From the NCBI GenBank assembly GCA_001898225.1, contig MKTJ01000041.1, positions 1 to 64,000 of the forward strand: a DNA stretch of 64,000 nucleotides, in the 5' to 3' direction. The notes under the pieces are model-generated. The model saw only the letters and a list, made by a program, of their open reading frames with translations, had not been told where the DNA came from and made no database searches. The stretch is from Chloroflexi bacterium 54-19 (GTDB taxonomy: Bacteria > Chloroflexota > Chloroflexia > Chloroheliales > Chloroheliaceae). The translations under genes and the position numbers were made by a program. This document shows, one piece after another, positions 37,841 to 47,484 of this stretch (the stretch's first letter is position 1; each line of letters begins with the position of its first letter).

Positions 37841-40800
37841 GCAAAAACAAAATCTTCCATCTGGGTCTGGCCGGACTTAAGTTGGTTTTGCCCGGCCACT
37901 CTACCGCCTTCAATCAGAATACGGTGGGTAAAGGATTGTTCGTTAAACATCCGGTTATGGCTGATAACAAATATTTGCGAAAACTTCTGAGCAATTTCTC
38001 CGTTGGTAAGCAGATTAACCAGGGCTTCCGAACGCTGGTCGTCAAAAGAGCTAAGCGGCTCATCCAGGAAAATAAAACCTGGGGTTGAACCGAGGTTTTC
38101 AGGCAATGTTGCCAGCGCAAAGGATAATCGCAAAGCCAGCGAAAATTGGTCGCGAGTGCCGCCGGAGAAAATATTTTTAGCCACATAGCGCCCGGCTAAT
38201 TCATCCCAGACCTGAATCTTGTAATCTGATGTAATGTTACAATCACGGTAACGGTCCATGGTTAAAACGGGCAGTAAAAGTCGCATATAACTTATTGTCC
38301 CCGGTAAAACCTTTTCAACCATTGTCCGGCGCACGCCATCCAAGATAAATACTGCTTTTCGCCGCACTTCCAATTCGTACTTTAAGCTGGCTAACTCTGC
38401 CGAACATTCCTCAACATCAAGAGTCATTTCAATTATGTTAAGTTGAACTGCTAATTCTTTTATTTTGCGATCGGTAAGGTGTAAATCTATTTCAAGCTGG
38501 TTTTCTTGCTGTTTTAGATCTTCTTTATCCTGGATCTGGACCTGATTAAGCAGTGGGAATACACTACTGACCTTCTCAAATTCTGTTTCAAATTGTAATC
38601 CATACCAAACCAAAGTTTCGCTTATAAACTTTTGCTGTTCCTCGATATTTCGTTGGACAGCGTTAGTGTCGGAGGCAAGCTGCCCGAGCTGCTGACCCAG
38701 GTTCTGACGCCGGTTTGTCGTTTCCGCTTCATTTAGCTGGTTTAGCGCACCCTCCAGGGAGTTCAGGATCGGCTTATAATCCTTTGATGACGGCAGAGTC
38801 GACTCCTCAAAAACCACTCCTTGCGGTAGAGGTAAAAGATTTTGCCAGGTTTGAAGGGCCCCCCGGTGCCGGTGTGAGATCTCAAGCATTAAATCTTCCT
38901 TTTTATGTTTGATGGCGGGACGATTAGCTAATTCCTGGGAAATCCGGCTTAATTTGGAATTAACCGTTCCAAGCATCTGCTGAATATCCGACGCAACAGG
39001 CCTAACTTCCAGCCCTGTTGCGGTCTTCTCTATTAGTGGTTCCCGGCCCGCTACAAAATGCTCAATATCTTTAATTCTCTGATGATTACCGGCCATCTGA
39101 GATTCGAGGTTAGTCCGGTTATGCTGGGTTAACCAATTTGTTATATTGGTCTGTTCCTGCTGCATACCTGAAAGATGCTGCCGGCGAACCTTGATAGTAT
39201 CGCGCCGAGGTGGTATGCCAGCTAATTGATTGTTAAGCTGGGTCAAATGTGCGCGAACCATTTCTCCTTCCGCCTGGGGTTGGCCTTGTTCGAGGGGTAG
39301 ATCTAAATCATTTCCCAAAGCTTGGATAAGGCGGGTTAAGTCATTTATTTGGGCTGCCTGACCGGTTGATTCTAATTTTTCCAGTTCGAGGACAGTCTGC
39401 CCGAAACCCGGATGAGTTTTAAGTAATTCCTGTTTGGTTGTCCAGGTTGCACGGGCCGCCGCCAGGTGCTGATCAGCCTGGGCTTTTTTAGTAAGAGCCG
39501 TTTCAACTTCCTGGCGAAGGAGCGTTATATCAAGGCGACCGGGTAAATCCTGGCGTAAAATGTTCAACCGGGCTATAGCCTGCTGGTAATTCTGGGGAAT
39601 AGAGGCCCCAAGTTGTTTTAAGGCGACGTGGGCTTCATTATTTCTGAACTGGCTGCCGCCAGTTGCAGCTCTGGCTGCGCTTGCGGCCTTAAGCTGTATT
39701 TCGGACTGCTTTGCGGCTTCCAACGAGGAGCGGGCGGCTTCAAGTTGGCGGCGTCTTTGTGATTGGGTGGAAACCTGAGAGGCGCTAATTATACCGAGTA
39801 TTATAGCGATAAGCAGGAAAACTGCCCCCGGGGTAAAACCCACAACAATACAAACAAGTCCCAGTAAACCAGCCGCCCCAGCTAGACCTCCGGTTAAACC
39901 GATTTTTGTTTTACCCGCGTCAAATACTTTCTGTTGGGCTGCTACACTTTGAGTAGCTTCAAGTACACTCCGGTTAGCATCTGCTAATTCAGCCTGCTCC
40001 CGGCCCTGCCCATTAAGCTCATTAAACCCTTGAGTTAACTTCTCCAGGGCTTCAATTTCAGTACCTGCATTAAGAGTACGCCGAGCTTCCTGGTAATTTA
40101 TTTCAGCAGCGTCTACCTCAGACTGACAGGTCCTAACATCTTCCTCTGCTTGAGAAGTGTCCTTGCTAAGTCTTTCAAAGCTGTCTTGGCGATCCCGGCT
40201 TTGGTGTTCTTTTTCCAGAGAAATATTCAGCTCTCTTTGTAAATTAGCGCGGTCGGTTAAAAAGCCAAGCAATTTTTCAATTTTTTCTAATCTTGGCTCC
40301 TGTTCGGCTACTCCTGCCTCAGCTTCCTTTTCTTCAGCCGACACACGGTTGGTAAGGTCGTTTAATTCAGATTCCTCCCGGGAAATATCACGCGTTATAC
40401 CGGTAAGTTGGTTTTCGCGTTCGGTTATATTCCTTAACTCACTTTGCAGGTTATCGCCTTCTCTTAAAAGAGCATCTTTTTCTGACTGCCGACTGGCCAG
40501 TTCTTCTAAATCCTCATACAATTTAATCAAGGCCTCCTGCCGCTTTTCAAGGTCAGGCTTTAAAACATTTTCCTGGTAATCTAACCCGGCCAGATCTTCC
40601 TCAAGATTTACCGCCTCTTTTTCAAGCCGCTCAATCTCTTCAACCTTATAAGAGAGCTTAACTACAACTTCCCTGACCTCGCGAACGTTTTTGACCTTTA
40701 CGAGTTGGTCATCCAGAACTTTTAGCTGGCTTTGAATTTCTTGCTGCCTGGCCCTCAGGTTTCTTAAATATTCCTCTTGAGCTGTAATATTCGCAAAGGC

Positions 40801-41490
40801 GATAAGTAGCTCGATAGCAGTAAGTTTAAGGCGCGTTTCGGCCAGGTTGCGTTCGATGAGTGGGAGGGAAGCCTGCAGTTGAGCTAGCTGTAAACGATAT
40901 TCCGCCTGGCGGACTTCTTCCTCGGCCTGGCGGCTCACTTTGAATTGCTCCTGTAAGTACTGCAACTTATCAAGGTTTAATAATCTCTCAAGGGTAGCTC
41001 TACGGTCGGCAGTACCCAGTTGCTCAAGCCGATCCAACTTTTTTTGTTCAACAAAACAAGAATTTAATAAAGCTTCTTTATCCAGCCCCCCTAATTCTTG
41101 AACCACCCGCCGGTTTACGGCCGTTTGAGTTGAAACCGTTTCAGCAGGTAATCCGGGCCGTATTATTGTCAAAGTAGCTTCTGTGGTTCGTCCGCGGTGT
41201 AAAGTCCTGTTAATCTTTAGGATCGTTTCTGAAATTTCCAATTCCAGGATAACAATAGCCTTGGAGGCCTGGTAATTTATGGCGCTTTCAATCCTGCCTC
41301 CAGCCCGCCCATTACCTTCCTCGGTAACAAGAGGCTCCCCATACAAGGCAAAATAGACAGTTTCAAAAAGGGTTGATTTTCCTGCTTCGTTCAAACCCTC
41401 AATTAATATGCTGGCTTGTCGAGGAAACGACAAATCAATATCTTTAAGAGACTTATAATTGGTTACTTTCAACCTCGAAAGAATAATCAT
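37837..41490 (-). CDS. Rad50/SbcC-like (YhaN-like) SMC-type ATPase with a hydrophobic hairpin
   Basis: Walker A is in EGLNEAGKST (31-40) after a typical N-terminal strand (LKVTNYKSLKDIDL). The C-terminal head has the ABC signature SGGTRDQ (about 1108) and Walker B FIFLDEPLSSFDD (about 1140). Between them lie about 1000 residues of coiled coil. Near its middle (about 530-570) is a very hydrophobic double stretch with AGAAGLLGLVCIVVGF and VFLLIAIILGI, and no CxxC zinc hook anywhere. That matches the YhaN type rather than classical Rad50, and suggests membrane contact or a different apex. It is convergent with the Mre11-like gene, so it needs its own promoter upstream of 41490. Confidence 0.88.
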   Translation of the reverse strand: MIILSRLKVTNYKSLKDIDLSFPRQASILIEGLNEAGKSTLFETVYFALYGEPLVTEEGNGRAGGRIESAINYQASKAIVILELEISETILKINRTLHRGRTTEATLTIIRPGLPAETVSTQTAVNRRVVQELGGLDKEALLNSCFVEQKKLDRLEQLGTADRRATLERLLNLDKLQYLQEQFKVSRQAEEEVRQAEYRLQLAQLQASLPLIERNLAETRLKLTAIELLIAFANITAQEEYLRNLRARQQEIQSQLKVLDDQLVKVKNVREVREVVVKLSYKVEEIERLEKEAVNLEEDLAGLDYQENVLKPDLEKRQEALIKLYEDLEELASRQSEKDALLREGDNLQSELRNITERENQLTGITRDISREESELNDLTNRVSAEEKEAEAGVAEQEPRLEKIEKLLGFLTDRANLQRELNISLEKEHQSRDRQDSFERLSKDTSQAEEDVRTCQSEVDAAEINYQEARRTLNAGTEIEALEKLTQGFNELNGQGREQAELADANRSVLEATQSVAAQQKVFDAGKTKIGLTGGLAGAAGLLGLVCIVVGFTPGAVFLLIAIILGIISASQVSTQSQRRRQLEAARSSLEAAKQSEIQLKAASAARAATGGSQFRNNEAHVALKQLGASIPQNYQQAIARLNILRQDLPGRLDITLLRQEVETALTKKAQADQHLAAARATWTTKQELLKTHPGFGQTVLELEKLESTGQAAQINDLTRLIQALGNDLDLPLEQGQPQAEGEMVRAHLTQLNNQLAGIPPRRDTIKVRRQHLSGMQQEQTNITNWLTQHNRTNLESQMAGNHQRIKDIEHFVAGREPLIEKTATGLEVRPVASDIQQMLGTVNSKLSRISQELANRPAIKHKKEDLMLEISHRHRGALQTWQNLLPLPQGVVFEESTLPSSKDYKPILNSLEGALNQLNEAETTNRRQNLGQQLGQLASDTNAVQRNIEEQQKFISETLVWYGLQFETEFEKVSSVFPLLNQVQIQDKEDLKQQENQLEIDLHLTDRKIKELAVQLNIIEMTLDVEECSAELASLKYELEVRRKAVFILDGVRRTMVEKVLPGTISYMRLLLPVLTMDRYRDCNITSDYKIQVWDELAGRYVAKNIFSGGTRDQFSLALRLSFALATLPENLGSTPGFIFLDEPLSSFDDQRSEALVNLLTNGEIAQKFSQIFVISHNRMFNEQSFTHRILIEGGRVAGQNQLKSGQTQMEDFVFA

Positions 41491-42233
41491 CTTCTTCTAC
41501 TCTTCTAATTTTAATTTTTTAGATGTTCAGGCAGATAACCATGGGCCGTAACTGTTTAGGCAACCTACTTTAGTTATTCCACAAAGATTTATCTTATCCG
41601 ACATTTGAGAAAGTATTTCTCTTTATCAGCAAAGTGTTTTGAGTAAGCTTGTTATTTTTACTGTTTAAATTCTTTTTAAATTTAGTTCTTTATGATTTAT
41701 TTGCATGTTTATTTAATAATATATTTATTTTAACAACATTTCCGGAAAGTGTAAACCCCCTCTCCTTCATTTATCCCAAATTTGATCAAGTCTATAAGGG
41801 CAGTCTTATTAAAACTGGATTTAATATTCTTAAAATATAAGAGAAAGTTATTCGGTCCACAATATGTCGGGAATCCATAAAATACTCGGAATAGTTAGAG
41901 GTAAGGGGGTATATAGATTAGTTGTAATTAGAGAATTCATCAAAATATCAATGCGAAAAGTTATCAATCCGCTTTCAAAAACGGTTTGTAATAACCGCTA
42001 CTAACCAAAGAAGTTAACAACTCCCCTTTCAAGGGTAAATACATTGCAGGACTGGTATCGGTTTTAGGGTTCTCATATATCAAAGCGTGGTTTTAGTCCG
42101 GGTGAAACCGGTAATTCATAATGTACCTCGTAATCACTTGTACATTGCTATTGATGAAATAAATCAGGTTTCAATTGAACCATTCTTAGTTTTCAACCGT
42201 TTGTACGATTCTAAATCTGGATTTTGGATTTGA
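41491..42233. other. Gap of about 740 bases between divergent genes
   Basis: AT-rich, no convincing gene. It separates the Rad50-like gene (minus) from the ECF sigma gene (plus), so both promoters should lie here. A TTG-start 63-codon frame at 41649-41840 is hydrophobic by base composition only. No repeats or RNA gene seen. Confidence 0.5.
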
Positions 42234-43049
42234 GTGAAAAATATGCAAGATAATAACCAGGTTTCGGTAACCGCTTTTGTAAAGTCAGTTATGCAGCAAA
42301 TGAATCTTGACCAACCTTGTTTGAGTGGTTTTTTTGATTTTGAAAAAATTGAACAAAATGCAAATACAATTTTTGTTGCTGAGCAGAATATCCTGTTAGG
42401 AACTTCTATAACTTACACTGAAGCCGTAAAAAAGATGGTTTTCCGGGCTTTAAACGTTGAAATCTACCAAGCTCTCCGGAAATCGGACAACTTGCCGCTT
42501 TTAGCCTGGCTTAGTCAATACCTTTTGGCAGGGCTTCATAAGATTAGCAAAGATACTAATAATTCTGAAGATGCCGTTCAGGAAGCTCTTGAAATTATTT
42601 TAACAAAACTGGATACACTAAAACAACCGGAAAGTTTCCTTTATTGGGCGCTACAAATCGTTCGCAATGCTTTAATAAAACACTATCGTAAAGAGGCAAG
42701 CAGTGTTAAAATACAAGAGCATTTAGTTAGCAACTACAATAATGAAACACTGGACTTAGCAGAGTCTTATCTAAATCAGGAGTTACGCAAGATATTACTC
42801 CATCATATTAACAACTTGCGTCCTACCAAAAATACCGAAATTCATCAATTCATTTTGATGAACTATTATTTTAACGGTTATACGGTCGAACAAATCGCTA
42901 TAAAGCTTAAAATCTCCAACCAAAAAGTTTCTCACTTATTGGATGAAGCTCATAAGCGTTTACGCAATGACTCCCAATTAATACAAAAGTTGGAAGATTG
43001 GAAAAGGGAAGGTCCATACAAGTTAGATAGATCCAGGCTCGGTCCTTAG
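42234..43049 (+). CDS. ECF-type RNA polymerase sigma factor
   Basis: A 271-residue protein. Region 2 reads NNSEDAVQEALEIILTKLD and then FLYWALQIVRNALIKHYRKE; region 4 reads MNYYFNGYTVEQIAIKLKI and VSHLLDEAHKRLRND. The N-terminal 90 residues are an extra helical part not usual in ECF factors. The start is GTG 42234 or ATG 42243 (residue 4); neither has a clear ribosome site. Its next gene is a small CxxC-type anti-sigma candidate, 33 bases away, so the pair is likely a signal-responsive regulon switch. The target genes are not evident here. Confidence 0.82.
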   Translation: MKNMQDNNQVSVTAFVKSVMQQMNLDQPCLSGFFDFEKIEQNANTIFVAEQNILLGTSITYTEAVKKMVFRALNVEIYQALRKSDNLPLLAWLSQYLLAGLHKISKDTNNSEDAVQEALEIILTKLDTLKQPESFLYWALQIVRNALIKHYRKEASSVKIQEHLVSNYNNETLDLAESYLNQELRKILLHHINNLRPTKNTEIHQFILMNYYFNGYTVEQIAIKLKISNQKVSHLLDEAHKRLRNDSQLIQKLEDWKREGPYKLDRSRLGP

Positions 43050-43082
43050 GTTTTTTGTTATATATTTAATATACTTACCAAT

Positions 43083-43394
43083 ATGATTTACAAAAATGCC
43101 CTTCGTATTATTAAAAAATATCGGAAAGACCGCCAGTTCACCACTCAATACCAAGCCGCTCTGGCTTATTTCGCATCCAAGCCACAAATAATTGAAAAAC
43201 TTGACCCTCTTCTTCAAACTTTAATCCAACCGGGAGGCATTTCCTGCGAAGATTGTAAAGCTTTAATTCCTCTGATCTTATCAGATATCCCACTTATACC
43301 AGAAAAGCAGATTGCTTTTACACAACATATAACCAACTGCCCTGATTGTAATCTTGAATTTAACGAATTAAAAAGGATGGGTCAGGAATTTTAA
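43083..43394 (+). CDS. Small zinc-finger anti-sigma-like protein
   Basis: A 103-residue protein with a central CEDCKALIPLIL helix and, near the end, HITNCPDCNLEF, i.e. the His-x3-Cys-x2-Cys pattern of zinc-binding (ZAS) anti-sigma factors. It has no membrane segment, so would be a soluble anti-sigma factor. It follows the sigma gene directly, on the same strand, which is the usual arrangement. Redox or metal sensing by the zinc site would be the expected mode of control. Confidence 0.7.
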   Translation: MIYKNALRIIKKYRKDRQFTTQYQAALAYFASKPQIIEKLDPLLQTLIQPGGISCEDCKALIPLILSDIPLIPEKQIAFTQHITNCPDCNLEFNELKRMGQEF

Positions 43395-43536
43395 GGCTTA
43401 ATGAGTAACCACAGGTTTTTATAAGTTTACAATATTCCTCACAAGAGAGTTATTATCAGGTTATAAACAACGATCGCCAGTCCATTTGGTTTTGCTAATG
43501 ACCATCTTATCTCCTTCAAAACTCCTTAACTCAAAA

Positions 43537-43945
43537 TTATTTATCCAGTTGTTGAAGTATTATCTTGCTAGCTTGTATTAACTTATTCCGGTTAGCTTCT
43601 CTACAGTCAATATATTGGATAATTTGCATGTAACTGGGTAGATTTACCGTATATAAATATATTGGTATAAATACGCCATTATTTGAGGTACGATTACGAA
43701 TAAGGGCCATATTAAACTCTTCCTTACAGACTGCCGAAGACACATAAGGCGATGAATACATTGCTACAATTAAGCGACAATCGTCTATGGCCTCATATAT
43801 TTCTTGTTACCAAGCCATCCCAGGCGATAAATGATGCTGATCTAAGAATATTCGGATATTAGGCCTTGTTTTTCTAATTTCTTCAATAAGAAACTATAAT
43901 GGCGTAGCAAAATCAGACAATCGGTGAAGGTCGAATTGGGTATAT
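43537..43945 (-). pseudogene. TIR-domain gene remnant, stopped and truncated
   Basis: Reading the minus strand in a single frame from about 43945 to 43537 gives a TIR domain: FDLHRLSDFATPL, IRIFLDQHHLSPG, EIYEAIDDCRLIVAMYSSPY, CKEEFNMAL (with the likely catalytic Glu), IPIYLY and YIDCRE. Two in-frame stops break it: TAG at 43894-43896 and TAA at 43807-43809. The start of the gene is missing because a decayed IS3-family element lies immediately beyond 43945. An open frame of 74 codons (43537-43761) is only the surviving tail. TIR domains are NAD-cleaving effectors in many antiphage systems, so this may be the trace of a lost defence gene. Confidence 0.75.
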
Positions 43946-43955
43946 AATGACGATT

Positions 43956-45078
43956 ATGACAACACCCAGGAAGAAATATTCACCGGCTTTCAAAGCCCAA
44001 TTAGTCCAGGAACTCCTCAAAGAGGAGTAAACTCTGACCCAAATTGCCTCCAAACATGGTGTTCATCCGACCCAGTTACGACGCTAGCGCGAAGCCGCCT
44101 TAACGGCAATGACTGCAAATTTCACCGATGAAGCCCAGTTTCAAAAACACTTGGCAACTATCACTGAGCAGCACGACCGTGAAAAAGAAAAACTCCCCGC
44201 CGAAATTGGTAAGCTAACCACCCAATTTAACTGGTTGAAAAAAAAGCTGAAAGTGTTGGTATCTCGACCTAACCGGATGAAGTTAGTCGAACAAGAAAAA
44301 AGTGAACTGGCCCTTTCAATGTAAGCTACCCTACTGGAAATATCTCGGTCGAGCCTTTATTACCACAAAGCCGACCCGAGAGAATGGGAAATTGAACTTA
44401 AACGGCGAATTGATCTGATCTATACCGACTTCCCTTTTACGGCTCACTACCGTTCAACTTGGCCAGAGTGGTTTTATGGTTAACCGCCGGACGGTCCAAC
44501 GGTTTATGTGACAAATGCGCTTGGAAGCTATCGCACCAGGACCAAATCTTTCAAAATGCAACCACGAGCACAAGGGTTATCCCTATTTGTTGCGCAATGT
44601 TGAACCTGGTTATCCAAGCCATGTCTGGGGAATCGATATTACTTATTTACCGTTTCGAAAGCGCTGGGCTTATCTGGTAGCAGTGCTCGATTGGTACAGC
44701 CGCTATGTTGTTAGCTGGGAAGTAAGTCAAAGTCTCGAACAACCTTTTGTAACGAGAGCAGCCGAACGAGCTCTGAAAAGAGCGCATCCAGTTATTTTCA
44801 ACAGCGATCAGGGTAGTCACTTTACCAGCCCACAATACACCAAGCTGATAGAAGCAGCCGGTAGCAAGGTCAGCATGGATGGTAAAGGTCGGGTGCTAGA
44901 CAACATTTTCACCGAAAGACTTTGGCGAGCAATAAAGTGGGAGAATATTTACCTGGCTGATTATGCCAACACTATTGAAGCAGAAAATAGTCTACAAGAT
45001 TATTTCGACTTCTATAATAATCGTCGACCGCATCAGTCGCTTGATTACCAGCCACCAAGCCGGATTTACTTCGGTTAA
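43956..45078 (+). pseudogene. Decayed IS3-family transposase (orfA/orfB)
   Basis: The orfA part begins at ATG 43956 and reads TTPRKKYSPAFKAQLVQELL, a transposase_8-type HTH, but is broken by in-frame TAA and TAG codons within 50 codons. The orfB part starts within the same frame (SRSSLYYHKAD at about 44350), loses frame around 44440-44510, and then is intact from 44515 with the rve integrase core: GIDITYLPF, NSDQGSHF and TERLWRAIKWE, giving the DDE triad. The element cannot make a full transposase. Exact ends were not found. It interrupts the TIR-gene remnant on its left; an ISL3 element begins 86 bases after its last codon. Confidence 0.82.
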
Positions 45079-45163
45079 GGCGGCTAACAAAAGACAACAA
45101 ACATTATTCGATTAGTAAGGAGCAAAGTACCTTAAACGAGCTTAACTGACTGTCTTGACTTCG

Positions 45164-45185
45164 GGTTCTTCCGCAGCTTTAGTGC
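45164..45185 (+). repeat. Left terminal inverted repeat of the ISL3 element
   Basis: Matches the complement of 46948-46969 at all 22 positions; begins GGTTCTTCC. TGACTTCG lies just outside it. Confidence 0.9.
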
Positions 45186-45196
45186 TGAACAAACAA

Positions 45197-46876
45197 TCAG
45201 GCTGCACCCAAAACTTTCTGCTTCAATAATTCAAAGCTGCCACGACCATACAGAGTGCGTTTAATCAGCTTAAGCCGATTGACTTCACCTTCCACTGGAC
45301 CGTTACTCCATTTGAGGCTAAAACCAGCCTGTATTGCCCCATATTCTCGCCGTAATCCTTCCGCAAAGGTTTGTAAATCTACCACCTCACTTTGCTCGCA
45401 CTTTTCCAGCCAGTCTTCTAAACGCTCGGGGTTACGCTCCCGGATCATTTGTAGAAATTCGTTGTTTAACTCTTCTAAAACCTTTAGCTGAGGTTCTTCG
45501 CCAATAAAGGAAATCCACTTCTTCTCCATCCTACTAAGCTTTTCCTGCCTCTTAAGATATAACCAAACCAGATTACGCGGAGCCGGTAATGCTTCAAGCT
45601 GGTTCTCTTCAATTGGTAACATGGGTAATGGCTCAATTTTTCGGTAGGCTTCACCTTCCTCTAGCTCCCCGTTGGATTTTAACCGGTTCTTTTCCCGCTC
45701 GGAAAGTAACCGACCAGGTTGTTCCCGGTACAAGCTTACCCAGCTTTTTACTGGTTTGTAACTGCCAGTAAAGCCCATTTCTACCAATTCTCGCCATAGC
45801 TCTTTAGCATTATGACATCCTTCTAGCCACCGTTTTTGTAAATGAGTTAAGTATGGATCAATAATTTGCCTGACCCGTCTTTTCTCAATTGGAGCTGGTG
45901 GATCTTTAAGTGATTGGTATTTGCGCACAGTCATTCGGCTCATTTGAAGTTGCTGGGCAATTTGTAAGATATTGTAGCCCTGCTCTTCTAATCTTTTTAC
46001 CGCATCGTAACGGGCGGTTCTCCTGTCTCTGGCAGCTTTGGCAGCTACCCTTTGATTGGCACTTGTTTTCTGATTGCGCCTGGTAGTAATTAGTAACCCA
46101 CTTTCTTTCAAGCGTTGCATCAAGGCCGTATAGTTGCGCTGAAATATACGTTCAAGAACTTCTTTCCAGTTCTTAATTATGTGCCAGCGATCTGCTACCT
46201 GCACCGCTTTAGGGGCACCTTGGGAAATGGCGTAGGTATATTCGGTTGAACGATCTCGGCTAACAATTTCTACTTCGGGATGAAGTTTTAACCAGCTAAT
46301 GAAGCTTTTAGCAGTGCGGTCAGCTAAAAGGTCAATTGGTCGATGCTCTACTAAATCCACAATAATGGTGCCGTAGCGTTGCCCTCGCCGAAAAGCAAAG
46401 TCGTCTACACCAATAACTTTGGGGGCAGGTGTAGCAGATTTTGAAGGTATAATCTGTTTGGTGAGACGAAGTAATGTATCTGAACTTACCCGTCCCAGGT
46501 GTAAATTCTTAAGTAATTTAGAGGTTAACTGAGCGCTGAGATTCATGGCAAGAATTCTCAAAGAATGATTCAACCGTTCGGAACGTTGAGCATAAGGTGC
46601 AATTATTTCCAGCCGTTCAGCAAATGTTTTCTTAGGGCAACTTGGATTAGTGCAGCGAAACCGGCGTACTGTCAGCCTCATTTCTACTTGTTTGTCGCTA
46701 ATCGGCAAGTCTTGGGGCTGGCGAAAGTAATAGCTATGAACTTGATAGGATGACTTATTACAAGCGGGACACATTGCATTGGGCGCAACAGCATGAGCAA
46801 AAACAACCATTTTATCGTTCAAAGTGTAAATTCGACTGATAACAAAACCTGGCAATTCAAAAGGAACCGCTAACAA
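45197..46876 (-). CDS. ISL3-family transposase
   Basis: A 559-residue, uninterrupted transposase. The N-terminal zinc finger (CPACNKSSYQVHS, then CTNPSCPKKTF) is the ISL3 type, followed by an HTH and the DDE core: GVDDFAFRRGQRYGT with the first Asp, RDRSTEY and VADRWHI, and a late WSNGPVEGEVNRLK with the Glu. An insert of about 200 residues with an extra HTH (YNILQIAQQLQMSRMTVRKY) separates the second and third catalytic parts, as in longer ISL3 enzymes. The gene fills most of the element between the inverted repeats and should be active. Confidence 0.95.
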   Translation of the reverse strand: MLAVPFELPGFVISRIYTLNDKMVVFAHAVAPNAMCPACNKSSYQVHSYYFRQPQDLPISDKQVEMRLTVRRFRCTNPSCPKKTFAERLEIIAPYAQRSERLNHSLRILAMNLSAQLTSKLLKNLHLGRVSSDTLLRLTKQIIPSKSATPAPKVIGVDDFAFRRGQRYGTIIVDLVEHRPIDLLADRTAKSFISWLKLHPEVEIVSRDRSTEYTYAISQGAPKAVQVADRWHIIKNWKEVLERIFQRNYTALMQRLKESGLLITTRRNQKTSANQRVAAKAARDRRTARYDAVKRLEEQGYNILQIAQQLQMSRMTVRKYQSLKDPPAPIEKRRVRQIIDPYLTHLQKRWLEGCHNAKELWRELVEMGFTGSYKPVKSWVSLYREQPGRLLSEREKNRLKSNGELEEGEAYRKIEPLPMLPIEENQLEALPAPRNLVWLYLKRQEKLSRMEKKWISFIGEEPQLKVLEELNNEFLQMIRERNPERLEDWLEKCEQSEVVDLQTFAEGLRREYGAIQAGFSLKWSNGPVEGEVNRLKLIKRTLYGRGSFELLKQKVLGAA

Positions 46877-46947
46877 TCTTTATTCTTCCTCACTTTTAGG
46901 CATTTTGAAGGTTTCAGTAACTATATATACGTTGCTGAGTTTCATTT

Positions 46948-46969
46948 GCACTAAAGCTGCGGAAGAACC
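46948..46969 (-). repeat. Right terminal inverted repeat of the ISL3 element
   Basis: Exact inverted copy of 45164-45185; the second TGACTTCG copy follows at 46970-46977. Confidence 0.9.
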
Positions 46970-47484
46970 TGACTTCGTAACCCACCATAAAATTAGTCGG
47001 TAGCCCATTTCTGGACCACCGCCCTTCGAAAAGCGAGCAGTATAGCCCGGCAAGTCCTGGCCGAACCGTAGTCGGCCAGCCTCTGTGTGGCCGGAAACCA
47101 ACCCGTCAGCCTCAAGGACCCCCGGCTGGTTTTATGAAGAGATTTGAAACTGTGTTATCCCAAAAAAGGGAATAGCCAAAAATCACTGATTTATAGCATC
47201 ATCGCACTTTTGTCACTATGTTAATACAAGCCACTATTTTTATGTAAAGTAAGCATGTAAAAGAGAATAATTCTGGTTTATGGAGGCAATTAAAAGAACA
47301 AAAGGGTTAGTGAAAGAAATCCAATGAATTCCAAAACTCTTGCTCCCAGGGAGTATGTACCAGGCCGGTAAAAGAAAATAGTGAGTTTTCAGGGTGCCAC
47401 AAGGCTACCGGCGCTGGCCCGAGCCTTGACCCGAATTAAGATTAGTATGACCTGAAGGGCAAAAAACAAAAAAATCAAACTATA

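Larger units (their letters stand above)
45164..46969. mobile_element. Intact ISL3-family insertion sequence with 8-bp target duplication
   Basis: A 1806-bp element. Its ends are 22-bp perfect inverted repeats at 45164-45185 and 46948-46969 (outer part GGTTCTTCCGCAG). An 8-base direct repeat, TGACTTCG, flanks it on both sides (45156-45163 and 46970-46977); 8 bp is the normal ISL3 target duplication. It carries one uninterrupted transposase gene. The perfect repeats show a fairly recent insertion, made into the old IS3 debris. Confidence 0.92.

Noticed and set aside
41649..41840. Hydrophobic 63-codon frame in the gap before the ECF sigma gene
   Set aside because: TTG start, no ribosome site; the hydrophobic content reflects T-rich DNA.
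44109..44324. 71-codon frame in the IS3 region
   Set aside because: It is only the surviving middle of the broken orfA/orfB, not a separate gene.
46880..47101. 73-codon frame next to the ISL3 transposase
   Set aside because: It crosses the right inverted repeat and target duplication of the element, so it is not a gene.
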